Below are positions 10,201-20,096 of a stretch of DNA of 64,000 bases, one piece after another. Both the position numbers and the translations under genes were made by a program. Position 1 is the first letter of the stretch. Each line of letters starts with the position of its first letter. The DNA is from Bacteroidota bacterium (GTDB lineage: Bacteria; Bacteroidota; Bacteroidia; Bacteroidales; SZUA-534), in contig QKGS01000037.1 of the NCBI GenBank assembly GCA_003250355.1, positions 1 to 64,000 on the forward strand. The letters run 5' to 3'. Below the pieces are notes generated by a model that was not told the origin of the DNA, made no database searches, and saw only the letters and a program-made list of their open reading frames with translations.

Positions 10201-11499
10201 TTATTTTATTTCTCCCAGAACATTCCCGTTATTTTGTAATAATACCAAACTTACCATTTCTATTTTATTTTTCATATTCTCGTTATAAGGAACTTCTACT
10301 CGTATATAGTTATCGGTAAATCCGCCAATCATATTATCATTATTTACCGATTCAAAAAGAACACTTCTTGCTTCACCCAAATGCTTATTTATAAACACAC
10401 TCTTCTTCATATCGCTAAGTTCATGAACTATTTTACTCCTTTGCTTCCTAATATTAACAGGTACTTGCCCCTCCATTTTTACTGCCAATGTATCGTCACG
10501 TTCTGAATAAGTAAATACATGCAAATATGAAATATCGAGTTTACCTATAAACTCAACACTCTTTTCAAACTCCTCACTGGTTTCGCCCGGAACTCCAACT
10601 ATATAATCGGCAGCTATACAGGCATCGGGCATTATACTTCTTATTAATTCAACTCTCTGCCTATAAAGCGATGTAGTGTACCTTCTGCGCATTTTTCTTA
10701 AAAGATTATCGGTTGCACACTGTAACGGTATATGAAAATGAGGCATTATTGTTTCCGACTCCGAAACATATTTGATTATTTCGGGAGTTAGTAAATTTGG
10801 CTCTATCGACGAAATACGCAATCGCTCAAGACCTTTTACTTTGTCTAACTTTTGCAAAAGTCCAAAAAATGTCTCTTCTGTATTTTTCCCAAAATCACCA
10901 ATATTAACACCGGTTAGTATAATCTCCTTTATCCCTTTACTTACTATCTCTTCTGCCTTTTTAATTGTTTGCTCAATATTTCCACTTCGGCTAGTACCGC
11001 GAGCCTTGGGAATAGCACAGTATGAACAGTAGTAATCGCAACCGTCTTGCACTTTCAAAAAGCTTCGGGTTCTGTCTCCCGACGAATAAGTAGGAGTAAA
11101 ACTTCTCCCATTTATTGTTTGGTCTATCGATATAATTTTTTTGTCAGTTTTTTCCAGTTCGCTCAAATACTCAAGTATCCTGAATTTGTTTTCGGAACCT
11201 ATAACAATATCAACACCCTCTAACCGGCTTACTTCCTCCGGCTTTAACTGAGAATAACAACCCATGGCAACAACCTTAGCTTTCGGATTTTGCTGTACCA
11301 TTTTATTTATTGCCTGCCTGCTTTTCTTATTGGCTAATTCTGTAACTGTACAAGTATTTATTACTACTAAATCGGCATCACATTCATCTTCGTGTACCTC
11401 GTAACCATTATCTTCAAGTATTGTAGCTATACCCGAAGTTTCTGAAAAATTGAGTTTACAACCCAAAGTCATAAACCTTACTCTCTTCTTTGAACTCAT
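10201..11499 (-). CDS. mtaB: tRNA (N6-threonylcarbamoyladenosine(37)-C2)-methylthiotransferase MtaB
   Basis: MTLGCKLNFSET, radical SAM CDYYCSYCAIPKARG, methylthiotransferase architecture. Confidence 0.92.
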   Translation of the reverse strand: MSSKKRVRFMTLGCKLNFSETSGIATILEDNGYEVHEDECDADLVVINTCTVTELANKKSRQAINKMVQQNPKAKVVAMGCYSQLKPEEVSRLEGVDIVIGSENKFRILEYLSELEKTDKKIISIDQTINGRSFTPTYSSGDRTRSFLKVQDGCDYYCSYCAIPKARGTSRSGNIEQTIKKAEEIVSKGIKEIILTGVNIGDFGKNTEETFFGLLQKLDKVKGLERLRISSIEPNLLTPEIIKYVSESETIMPHFHIPLQCATDNLLRKMRRRYTTSLYRQRVELIRSIMPDACIAADYIVGVPGETSEEFEKSVEFIGKLDISYLHVFTYSERDDTLAVKMEGQVPVNIRKQRSKIVHELSDMKKSVFINKHLGEARSVLFESVNNDNMIGGFTDNYIRVEVPYNENMKNKIEMVSLVLLQNNGNVLGEIK

Positions 11500-11505
11500 A
11501 AAAAA

Positions 11506-11528
11506 GCCTGCTAATATTATTAGCAGGC
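11506..11528 (-). terminator. intrinsic terminator hairpin for the NUMOD4/HNH gene, 6 nt upstream of mtaB ATG
   Basis: GCCTGCTAATA-T-TATTAGCAGGC perfect 11-bp arms; minus-strand T tract immediately follows. Confidence 0.85.
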
Positions 11529-11580
11529 AAATTTAATTCTATTATTATTATTTATATGTATTTATAATAACTTAATACCT

Positions 11581-12141
11581 TTATACTCTCTCAGCAACCT
11601 TAACATGTGCCCAGTTTTCGCCCCTTTTTATTCTGGTTATTTGCATTTGGCTTACGCAAAATAACTGTGCAATAACATTTTGCGCAATACCTCTGCTTAG
11701 CATTGTCTTTATTTGCATTACATCATCAGCCTTTAGTTTTGAATAAGTTATAACTTTATCCTTACTATTTCTTCTTTTTTCATGTATCCGCTGAAACATT
11801 CGCTTATACGCCTCATCTTTTGTAACCCACTTTAGATTCGATGCATGGTTATTCGCCTTATTCCAGTCAATATGAATAACGGTATCCTGCTCATCGGACT
11901 GTTTATTTACAAATAACTCGGCTGTGATTTTGTGTACCAGATACGACTTCTTTTTTCCGTCGGAAAGAAAGCTTACATTCAAGAATCCCTTTATAATACC
12001 GGGCTTCACAATACGTCCTTCTAATTTGTCGTAACAAAAACTTTTAATCCGACCATAGTTACTAACTTCGTAGTGTTTGTCGGCATATGGAATACGCTCC
12101 CATATTTCATCACTGATTTTTCGTAATTTACGTGTTGTCAT
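11581..12141 (-). CDS. NUMOD4 motif / HNH endonuclease-like protein
   Basis: EIWERIPYADKHYEVSNYGRIKSF (NUMOD4-like), VHKITAELFVNKQ...VIHIDWNKANNHASNLKWVT (HNH-like), C-terminal HTH-like segment. Confidence 0.82.
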   Translation of the reverse strand: MTTRKLRKISDEIWERIPYADKHYEVSNYGRIKSFCYDKLEGRIVKPGIIKGFLNVSFLSDGKKKSYLVHKITAELFVNKQSDEQDTVIHIDWNKANNHASNLKWVTKDEAYKRMFQRIHEKRRNSKDKVITYSKLKADDVMQIKTMLSRGIAQNVIAQLFCVSQMQITRIKRGENWAHVKVAERV

Positions 12142-12436
12142 AAATTTTTGGGCTTTAGTTTTACACTAATTATTTTTTAAACTTGGTTTTTTTTTGGGGC
12201 AACTATTAAAAATAGCTGAGACAAATATATAACAGAATGATAATTAATGTCAAGTTTTTTTTTCATAAACTAACATCACATAATATTATGTTATCATTTG
12301 AATCCTTATGGGAATTGATTTCTGAAACATTTTGAATCATAAAATGTTTAACAATATGTGCAATCACATAAATAAAATCACTTATTTTTTTATCTTACAA
12401 ACAAATAATCATACTTTTGTATAAAACTCATGTATT

Positions 12437-12817
12437 ATGAACCCATTGGTAATAGAGAGCACCCATGAAACTCCTGAAATTATACTTGACAAAGACTCAA
12501 ACACTTTCAGGTTTAGCGGTAAGTCATTACCGGAGAATCCTATACATTATTATCAGCCTGTTTTAGAATGGCTCGACAATTATACTCTGAACCCCAATTC
12601 TCAAACTACGGTTGCTTTTAAAATGATATATTTTAACACTTCGAGCAGTAAAATATTTCTCGATATTCTTAAACGATTTGAAACTATTTGCAAAAGCGGT
12701 TATGATGTTTCTGTTAACTGGGAATACCGCTTCGATGACGATGATATGCTTGAAGCAGGTGAAATATATGCTGAAAGGGTTAGTATTCCGTTTAATTTAA
12801 TTGAAGACGAAAACTAA
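12437..12817 (+). CDS. DUF1987 / SiaC-family regulatory phosphoprotein
   Basis: IESTHETPEIILDKDSNTFRFSGKSLPENPIHYYQPVLEWLDNY...YFNTSSSKIFLDILK. Confidence 0.85.
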   Translation: MNPLVIESTHETPEIILDKDSNTFRFSGKSLPENPIHYYQPVLEWLDNYTLNPNSQTTVAFKMIYFNTSSSKIFLDILKRFETICKSGYDVSVNWEYRFDDDDMLEAGEIYAERVSIPFNLIEDEN

Positions 12818-12825
12818 TTCTAATC

Positions 12826-14571
12826 ATGACGCATATTGATGAATTGCGCCTATATATGGCGCAACATAAAATTGATGCCTATATTATTCCGTCATCAGAC
12901 CCTCATAATAGCGAATATTTACCTAAGTACTGGAAAATAAGAGAATGGATTACCGGATTCACAGGTTCGGCCGGTACTGCAATTATTACTCAAAACTATG
13001 CAGGCCTTTGGACCGATTCTCGTTACTTTATTCAAGCCCAAAAAGAACTATTCAGTATATTTACTTTACACAAAGAAACCGATTATAGTAAATGGCTTTT
13101 AGAAAACTTACATAGTGATTCTACAATTGGAGTTAATCCCGAATTAATCTCTCAAAAAAGTATTGAAAGCTTACAGGAATCTTTAAAAAATAAAGATTGC
13201 AAAATAATATTCACAAACGATATTTTTTCAAACATTTGGAAAAGTCGCCCAAAGCTACCTTATTCACAAGCGTTTGAACTCGATACAAAATATTCAGGAA
13301 TTAATAGACAAGAGAAAATTGCATTAATTCGCAAAGAGCTTAATAAAAAAAAATGCGAAGCTCTAATAGAAACCTCTCTCGATAATATTGCATGGACTCT
13401 TAATATTCGAGGAAATGACGTTGATTATAACCCTGTTATTATTTCATATTTACTTATTACAAATTTATCGACTATATGGTTTGTAAATAAAGACAAAGTC
13501 AGTGATGAAATAATAAACAACTTAAAACATGATAATGTTAAAGTATTTAATTACAACGACTTTCATACTTATATTACTAATATTGAACTAAAAATAGCAA
13601 CCGATAAAAGTGCCACCAATGCTTTAATTATAAATTCAATTTCAGAAGATGAAACTATACTGGACTGCCGGATTATTACAAATCTCAAGGCAATTAAAAA
13701 TGCTGTTGAAATAGCTAATACAAAAAAAGCAATGATTCTTGATGGAATTACAATGTCAAAATTCCTATACCAATTCTACAATAATATAAAGCTTAATAAG
13801 TTTACAGAAATTATTCTGTCCGAAGCAATAACAACATTGCGCAAAGAACATGATTCTTTTATTAGCAACAGTTTCACACCTATTTCAGCATATGGAGCAA
13901 ATGCCGCTTTGCCCCATTACTGTGCAAATAGTAAAACAAACTCTGAAATAAAGGAAAAAGGATTATACCTGCTCGACAGTGGAGGGCAATACCTTGAAGG
14001 GACAACTGATATTACAAGAACTTTGTCATGCGGAAATATCTCACAAAAAGAAAAAGATTACTTCACACTTGTGCTTAAAGGACATATAAGGATAGCAACA
14101 TTAACATTTCCTGAAGAGACAAAAGGATATCAGCTTGACTCATTTTCAAGATACGACCTTTGGCAAAATGGACTTGATTTTGGACATGGAACAGGTCATG
14201 GGGTTGGTTATTTTTTAAATGTACACGAAGGTCCGCATGGTATTAATTCAAAATGCAATGGTACCGGTAATAGTATTATTAAAGAAGGAATGATGGTAAC
14301 TAATGAGCCCGGTATATATATTGAAAATGAATTTGGGATAAGAATAGAGAATATTCTTTTATGTAAAAAAAGTAAATCTCACAAAGGTTATTTATGCTTT
14401 GAAACATTAACCCTTTGTCCTTACGACAAATCGCTAATTAATAAAGATTTACTCAATAACACTGAGATAGAATGGATTAATTCATACCACTCAGAAGTAT
14501 ATAATAAAATTGCCCCTTTCACCAATAAGGCGGTATCCGATTGGTTAAAAGAGGCAACTTCTCCGTTATAA
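12826..14571 (+). CDS. pepP: Xaa-Pro aminopeptidase (aminopeptidase P family)
   Basis: N-terminal creatinase-like domain; metal-site motifs LLDSGGQYLEGTTDITRT, GHGTGHGVGYFLNVHEGPHGI, TNEPGIY. Confidence 0.92.
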   Translation: MTHIDELRLYMAQHKIDAYIIPSSDPHNSEYLPKYWKIREWITGFTGSAGTAIITQNYAGLWTDSRYFIQAQKELFSIFTLHKETDYSKWLLENLHSDSTIGVNPELISQKSIESLQESLKNKDCKIIFTNDIFSNIWKSRPKLPYSQAFELDTKYSGINRQEKIALIRKELNKKKCEALIETSLDNIAWTLNIRGNDVDYNPVIISYLLITNLSTIWFVNKDKVSDEIINNLKHDNVKVFNYNDFHTYITNIELKIATDKSATNALIINSISEDETILDCRIITNLKAIKNAVEIANTKKAMILDGITMSKFLYQFYNNIKLNKFTEIILSEAITTLRKEHDSFISNSFTPISAYGANAALPHYCANSKTNSEIKEKGLYLLDSGGQYLEGTTDITRTLSCGNISQKEKDYFTLVLKGHIRIATLTFPEETKGYQLDSFSRYDLWQNGLDFGHGTGHGVGYFLNVHEGPHGINSKCNGTGNSIIKEGMMVTNEPGIYIENEFGIRIENILLCKKSKSHKGYLCFETLTLCPYDKSLINKDLLNNTEIEWINSYHSEVYNKIAPFTNKAVSDWLKEATSPL

Positions 14572-14575
14572 TCTA

Positions 14576-14902
14576 CTAATAATCATCATCGCTATCGCTA
14601 TCTTCTTCAACCAACTCGTCGGTTGATTCTTCCATACGGTCGTAATTATCATCGCTTGAATCATCTGAATCGTCAGAATCATCGGAATTGTTAGTCGGGG
14701 CTACCAATGGCATTTTCAATAAATAAATCCTATCCTCTGTCTCATAAGGTAACGCACTAAATATACGACCTTCATGATCAGTATAAGTAATTAAATGATC
14801 TGCAAATCCATCAGGATACTTCTTTTTAATCTCTTTCTTAAGTGGATCTTCAATTTTCTCAAACCACTTAATTACTTTGGGCTTTGTTCTTTCCATTTTC
14901 AA
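14576..14902 (-). CDS. hypothetical protein with Asp/Ser-rich acidic C-terminal tail
   Basis: 108-aa ORF, ordered N-terminus then SDDSDDSDDSSDDNYD...EEDSDSDDDY. Confidence 0.6.
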   Translation of the reverse strand: MKMERTKPKVIKWFEKIEDPLKKEIKKKYPDGFADHLITYTDHEGRIFSALPYETEDRIYLLKMPLVAPTNNSDDSDDSDDSSDDNYDRMEESTDELVEEDSDSDDDY

Positions 14903-15316
14903 AAATGTGTCAAGCTAAGAATAAAACATACTTAATTAAAAACCTATTCTCTTACAGTCTGCATATTACCAGGCTTATAGCCTTATAATAATATACCTCT
15001 TGTTTATTTTGCAATTATAATTAATATTCTCATTTAAAAAACACCTGAATTAATTTTAAAAAACATTTTTTTTCATGAGCCGACAGTAATAAAAAAATGA
15101 TGTAGTTAATATCGAATTAAATTACCACTTATGAATTGAAACCTGCCAAATAATAACTCAAAGCTACCATATTTATATTTACAATTTTTAATTGCGGAGT
15201 AAGCATTACTTTAGTATTGTAAAAATGAAATAAAAACAAGATTTGACAAATATGACACTAAGATATGCTTTTAATTAAGCCCATGATTATACCCTTTTGA
15301 GAAACACCCTATTAAA

Positions 15317-15363
15317 ACCGGCTTCCATAAATCCCCCCTTGGAAACCGGTTTATTTTTTTAGC
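15317..15363. terminator. terminator-like inverted repeat
   Basis: AAACCGGCTTCC...GGAAACCGGTTT followed by T-rich run. Confidence 0.6.
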
Positions 15364-15383
15364 AACATTTGAAAACAAATACA

Positions 15384-15418
15384 AAAAAAGCGGAAAATTA
15401 CTTCTCCGCTTTTCTTTT
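15384..15418 (-). terminator. intrinsic terminator for anti-sigma-like gene
   Basis: AAAAGCGG...CCGCTTTT arms with A/T tracts on both sides. Confidence 0.7.
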
Positions 15419-15433
15419 ACTAATGTCAAAAAA

Positions 15434-16006
15434 CTAATAAATAAGCACTGCCAACTGTTTTTGCTTTAACTTGTCGATTATACGTTGAGGCAATTCATGG
15501 TCTTGAGTTGCAACATTTATAAATACCTTCCCCCCGTTTTCAAAATTTATTTCATCAATATCTGACTCTTGAATAACCTGATCATTCAATGATATTTGCC
15601 CATTGTTATTAATTGAAAAATATAAATCAATATTTCTGCGAAGAGTTTTTAATCCTTCTATATTTTCATATTCGTAAATAAGCTCGGCAGTATCATTTAC
15701 TAACAACTCTACATTTTTTGAATCAAACAATCGAAGAAAAAAATATCCGCCAATTAATATTGCTATTGTAGCAGCATATGCAAAACCTTTCAAACCAAAG
15801 CCTTTCGATTTTTTTTCAAAAACATTAGCTATTGCATTTGTTTGTACTTGCATATTTTTGTATCCTTCGAAAGCATCGCTGCAAAGCGAACATTCTGCCA
15901 AATGATTATAAAAACTAAGCCTTTGATCAAATGCAGCCTTACCCGATAGTACTAAATCATATTCCTTAGCTGTCGGACATTTTGTATTTACATCTAATGT
16001 TCTCAT
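15434..16006 (-). CDS. probable zinc-finger/anti-sigma-like membrane protein
   Basis: CPTAKEYDLVLSGKA...HLAECSLCSDAF (HxxxCxxC) plus a single TM helix; overlaps the sigma-factor gene. Confidence 0.7.
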   Translation of the reverse strand: MRTLDVNTKCPTAKEYDLVLSGKAAFDQRLSFYNHLAECSLCSDAFEGYKNMQVQTNAIANVFEKKSKGFGLKGFAYAATIAILIGGYFFLRLFDSKNVELLVNDTAELIYEYENIEGLKTLRRNIDLYFSINNNGQISLNDQVIQESDIDEINFENGGKVFINVATQDHELPQRIIDKLKQKQLAVLIY

Positions 16007-16590
16007 TTCTCTTTTTCCATTATTATTTGAAGGTTTCGTTTTCCATTCTGTATATAGCTTTTTACCTTCTTAAGATCGTAACCTGTAATATCACTCACGT
16101 CCTGATAGCTTTTTGATTGTATATAAAATAGCTTTACACACTCTTTTTGTTCCGGTTTCAAAGTTTCCAGTGCTATGGTCATTTTCTCAATTAACAAGTC
16201 TCTTTCTTCTAAATGAGCAATTTGTTGCTCTGTTTCCATAAATTCCTGCGAAATATTTTTTTCAGGAATGATATCTAAATCCAAACTGTAATTATTGCTT
16301 TTCAATAGCTTGAAACAGTAGTTTTTAGTTGTAGTATGCAACCAATGCTTGAAGTCTCTTATTTCATATCGCTCAAGCAAATAAAAAAGCTCATTGAAAA
16401 TATGCATTAATGCGTCATTGCTCCTGTCTGTATCTTTCAAATATTTTAGGCAAACCCCAAATACAATATGATTATAACGATTATAAAGCTCGCCTACAAT
16501 ATCTCTGTCGGCAGTAATCTTATACATATCCACTAGTTGTGAATCTGATTTTAGCTTTAGTTGCTCTATATTTAATCGGCGTACTTTCAT
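16003..16590 (-). CDS. sigma-70 family (ECF-like) RNA polymerase sigma factor
   Basis: Region 2/4 architecture: ELYNRYNHIVFGVCLKYLKD...ALETLKPEQKECVKLFYIQSKSYQDVSDITGYDLKKVKSYIQNGKRNL. Confidence 0.9.
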   Translation of the reverse strand: MKVRRLNIEQLKLKSDSQLVDMYKITADRDIVGELYNRYNHIVFGVCLKYLKDTDRSNDALMHIFNELFYLLERYEIRDFKHWLHTTTKNYCFKLLKSNNYSLDLDIIPEKNISQEFMETEQQIAHLEERDLLIEKMTIALETLKPEQKECVKLFYIQSKSYQDVSDITGYDLKKVKSYIQNGKRNLQIIMEKEK

Positions 16591-16689
16591 ATCATTTCAA
16601 AAATGAGTAATAAATACGAGTTTTCCATAAATTATATAAAAATCAGATATATTACCTTCTTTCAAAAAAAGGATGAAATGAACCAATAA

Positions 16690-16727
16690 AAAAAGAGGCT
16701 GCCCAACTACTTAGGCAACCTCTCTTT
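16690..16727 (-). terminator. intrinsic terminator downstream of KASIII gene
   Basis: AGAGGCTGCC...GGCAACCTCT hairpin flanked by A/T runs. Confidence 0.75.
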
Positions 16728-16752
16728 ATTGTATAATACGATAATTGCAACC

Positions 16753-17697
16753 TTAAAACTTAACAAGCATAGAACCTGTCGAATATCCGCCTCCAAAAAC
16801 GGTAAACCCTACAAGGTCATCTTTTTTTATTTTGTCAATATTTTGCGATAATGCTATTCCTGTACTGGCACAGCCTGTATTACCCAATTCGCTTATGTTG
16901 TTAAATACTTTCTCTTCCGGATATTGTAATTCGTGAACTATATGCTTCACAATCCGCATATTTGCCTGATGTGGAACCATATAATCAAGGTCGCTTATTG
17001 TATAATTATTCTTTTCAAGAATTTCAACAAGTACTTTCGACATATACTGGCAAGCATGAATAAATACATCTTTGCCCATAGGCATTAGCAAACCGTCATT
17101 TTTTGGATGTAAGTATACCGATTCATTAGCCTTACCAATATTACCAAGCCCCATGGTTTGTATATCTATTATTTCACCTAAAGTGCCATCGAGTTTTTCT
17201 TTGGTAACAAACATGGCTGTAGCTCCATCGCCCCAAAGGTGACCACTTTTTTCATCACTTTCGTGGCTGTATGCTGTATTGTGTTCCGAAGCTACAACCA
17301 GTGCTTTAGTTGCTTTTCCCAAAGCAAAGTAACCTTGTACTACTTCAAGTGCATTTAAAAGCGATGAACAAGCCGACGATAAATAAAGTGCCTTAGCTCC
17401 ATCAATGTCAAAATAATGCTGAACTTCGTGTGCTATGGTAACTACGGTATCGTATGGAGAGTATGAAGCCCCAACTATTAAATCAACTTCTTTAATATCG
17501 AAACTAAGTTTTTCTGATGCTGCCTTAACTGCTTCAATAGCCATAGTATTGGTGTTTTCTCCATTACTTACTTTTGATCTGGTTTTTATCCCTGTTCGGC
17601 TATATATCCATTCGTCTGTTAATCCATTTACGTCTAAAAAATATGAATTTGGTAAAAGAGTTGCCGGCAAATAATGCCCTAATGAATTGATATACAT
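16753..17697 (-). CDS. 3-oxoacyl-ACP synthase III family (FabH-like)
   Basis: DEWIYSRTGIKTR, ALYLSSACSSLLNAL (active-site Cys), YMVPHQANMRI, ELGNTGCASTGIAL. Confidence 0.9.
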   Translation of the reverse strand: MYINSLGHYLPATLLPNSYFLDVNGLTDEWIYSRTGIKTRSKVSNGENTNTMAIEAVKAASEKLSFDIKEVDLIVGASYSPYDTVVTIAHEVQHYFDIDGAKALYLSSACSSLLNALEVVQGYFALGKATKALVVASEHNTAYSHESDEKSGHLWGDGATAMFVTKEKLDGTLGEIIDIQTMGLGNIGKANESVYLHPKNDGLLMPMGKDVFIHACQYMSKVLVEILEKNNYTISDLDYMVPHQANMRIVKHIVHELQYPEEKVFNNISELGNTGCASTGIALSQNIDKIKKDDLVGFTVFGGGYSTGSMLVKF

Positions 17698-17709
17698 ATC
17701 TTTCTATTT

Positions 17710-18285
17710 TTAGTTCCTAACAATAAGACCATTAAGTAATGTTTTTTGAACATTGGCTATATGCTCTTTTGTCAGATTGTTGTCATTTTCTTTTATTAAT
17801 ATAAATTCTGCTCCCCTTATAAGGTAAATAATTGTTTGTACTGTCGAATCTACATCACTATTAACAAATATTTTTGACTGTTGCCCTACCCTAATAATAT
17901 TGGAAAGAACTTTTTTTTCTTCTACATCGAGAATATTACGTATTTTTTCAACCTCACTGTATTCTCTTAAAAATGCTGTTCGCAGAGCTTTAAAGTTCTT
18001 ACTGAAATTTATTATTGAATTTAATCGTATTTCAATATACCGGTGGAGTTGCTCTATTATTTTGTCGGTTTCCGTAAGCATTTTATTTATATCATCTATT
18101 ACTTTTTGGAGTTCCCGCTCTATTACAGCATCATATACATCTTCTTTACTTTTAAAATATGTATAAATGGTTCTTCGTCCTCGTTTGGAAGCATTAGCAA
18201 TAGCGGCCATAGTGGTGTTATTAAACCCTATTCTGCCAAATATGGTTAATGCCTGATTTAATATTGTTTCCTTAGAGTTTTTCAA
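17710..18285 (-). CDS. TetR/AcrR-family transcriptional regulator
   Basis: ILNQALTIFGRIGFNNTTMAAIANASKRGRRTIYTYFKSKEDVYDAV. Confidence 0.92.
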   Translation of the reverse strand: MKNSKETILNQALTIFGRIGFNNTTMAAIANASKRGRRTIYTYFKSKEDVYDAVIERELQKVIDDINKMLTETDKIIEQLHRYIEIRLNSIINFSKNFKALRTAFLREYSEVEKIRNILDVEEKKVLSNIIRVGQQSKIFVNSDVDSTVQTIIYLIRGAEFILIKENDNNLTKEHIANVQKTLLNGLIVRN

Positions 18286-18448
18286 AAGTATTCAAAAAAA
18301 AATGCACACATTCAACGAATGTGTGCAAAAATAATATCTTTTTTGAAAATCAAAAATCCTTAATAAAAATATTACATTTTCTTTTAGCTATGCAAATATA
18401 GTTTTTACATTAAAATAAAGAGAGTTATAAAATAATTACTTGTAAACA

Positions 18449-19414
18449 TTATAAATATTCTCTTTTTAAAAGATAATTTGTAACATAATCGTGAACACCT
18501 TCTTCGAGCGAAGTAAACCCTTTACTGTATCCTATTGAAATTAATTTACTCATATCAGCTTCGGTAAAGTACTGGTATTTATCGCGAATATCGACAGGAG
18601 TGTCAATAAACTCAATATATTCCTTTTTACCCATAGCCTTGAAAGTATTCTTTGTGAGGTCAAGAAAAGTACGTCCTTTTCCTGTACCTATGTTATATAG
18701 TCCTGAGTGTTTGCGTTCTTTCATTAAAAAGAACATAATATCGGCAAGATCTTTAACATAAACAAAATCACGCGTTTGTCCACCATCTTCAAAATCGGGA
18801 TGATGCGATTTAAAAAGCTTCATTTTACCTGAAGCATTTATTTGGTTGAATGCATGAAGAATCACACTTGCCATACGCCCTTTATGATATTCATTGGGAC
18901 CATAAACGTTGAAAAACTTCAATCCGGCCCAAAAGAAAGGCTGCTTTTCCTGTTGAAGAGCCCATTTATCGAAATCGTTTTTCGATTCTCCATAAAGGTT
19001 AAGTGGTTGCAGCTTATTAACTATATCGTGACTATCAACATAACCATACTCGCCTAACCCATATGTAGCAGCCGATGATGCATATACTAATGGCAACCCA
19101 TATTGTACACATTTATTCCAAACGTCTTTACTGTAGTTCAAATTCAACTTATCGTAAAGTTCTTTGGGGTATCCGGTTGTTGCAGAGCGTGCTCCCATAT
19201 GAAAAATAAATTGTATCAATTTTTCATTTTCATCAATCCATGATATAAATTCCTCTCTCTCAACTTTGGCTGTATATATTTTGTTTTCAAAGTTTTTGTT
19301 TTTCTCCGGATTCGAAAAATCATCAACTAACACTATATCTTTAAATCCTTCTTTATTTAACTTACTAACCAAACAGCTTCCTATAAAGCCGGCAGCACCT
19401 GTAACTACTATCAT
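18449..19414 (-). CDS. hldD: ADP-glyceromanno-heptose 6-epimerase
   Basis: MIVVTGAAGFIGSCLVSKLN...FHMGARSATT...YASSAATYG...LKFFNVYGPNEYHKGRMASV. Confidence 0.92.
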   Translation of the reverse strand: MIVVTGAAGFIGSCLVSKLNKEGFKDIVLVDDFSNPEKNKNFENKIYTAKVEREEFISWIDENEKLIQFIFHMGARSATTGYPKELYDKLNLNYSKDVWNKCVQYGLPLVYASSAATYGLGEYGYVDSHDIVNKLQPLNLYGESKNDFDKWALQQEKQPFFWAGLKFFNVYGPNEYHKGRMASVILHAFNQINASGKMKLFKSHHPDFEDGGQTRDFVYVKDLADIMFFLMKERKHSGLYNIGTGKGRTFLDLTKNTFKAMGKKEYIEFIDTPVDIRDKYQYFTEADMSKLISIGYSKGFTSLEEGVHDYVTNYLLKREYL

Positions 19415-19526
19415 TATGTATATTTAAAATATTATTCTTTCTATTGAACTTTAAAAACCAATTTATTATTTAGTTATAATGGCTTATAATGAAACTATAT
19501 CGTATTCCAGACTAAAACAAAAAAGT

Positions 19527-20093
19527 TCATTTTCTACGTTTAAGCTTTTTTAATCTAAAATGAAGAGCATCTCCTCTTAGGTTTTTATCGATAATTATAC
19601 CATTACCGTCAATCAGGTAACTTGTTGGTACACCTGTTATATTATATGCTTTTATGTAAGGGCTACTCCATCCGGTTGAATCTATCAAGTGATACTTATA
19701 CGTAAGTTCATCGGCAATAATAGCTTTTTTCCATAACTCTGTTTTCATATCAATAGATACCCCCATTACCTCGAATCCTTCGCCATCTTTGAATTTAGCA
19801 TCGCTGTATTCAGTATATGCTTTAACTATATTAGGATTTTCCTTTCGGCAAGGACCACACCACGATGCCCAAAAATCAATTAGTACATATTTACCTTTTA
19901 GGTCTGACAGATTTACAATGTTACCATGGTCATCGGGTAGTGATATTTCAGGAGCTTTATCACCAATTCCGGTACCTACTTTCTGACCAAACGCTAATGT
20001 TATAGCTATAAATGCAACTGCAATTGTTAATGTTATTCTCTTCATAATTATTTTATTTGATTTTAAATATAACAATTTTGATGCCCAATACAA
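19527..20093 (-). CDS. TlpA-like thioredoxin-family protein (likely start MKRITLTIAV, 20045)
   Basis: APEISLPDDHGNIVNLSDLKGKYVLIDFWASWCGPCRKENP. Confidence 0.92.
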   Translation of the reverse strand: MYWASKLLYLKSNKIIMKRITLTIAVAFIAITLAFGQKVGTGIGDKAPEISLPDDHGNIVNLSDLKGKYVLIDFWASWCGPCRKENPNIVKAYTEYSDAKFKDGEGFEVMGVSIDMKTELWKKAIIADELTYKYHLIDSTGWSSPYIKAYNITGVPTSYLIDGNGIIIDKNLRGDALHFRLKKLKRRK

Positions 20094-20096
20094 TTC

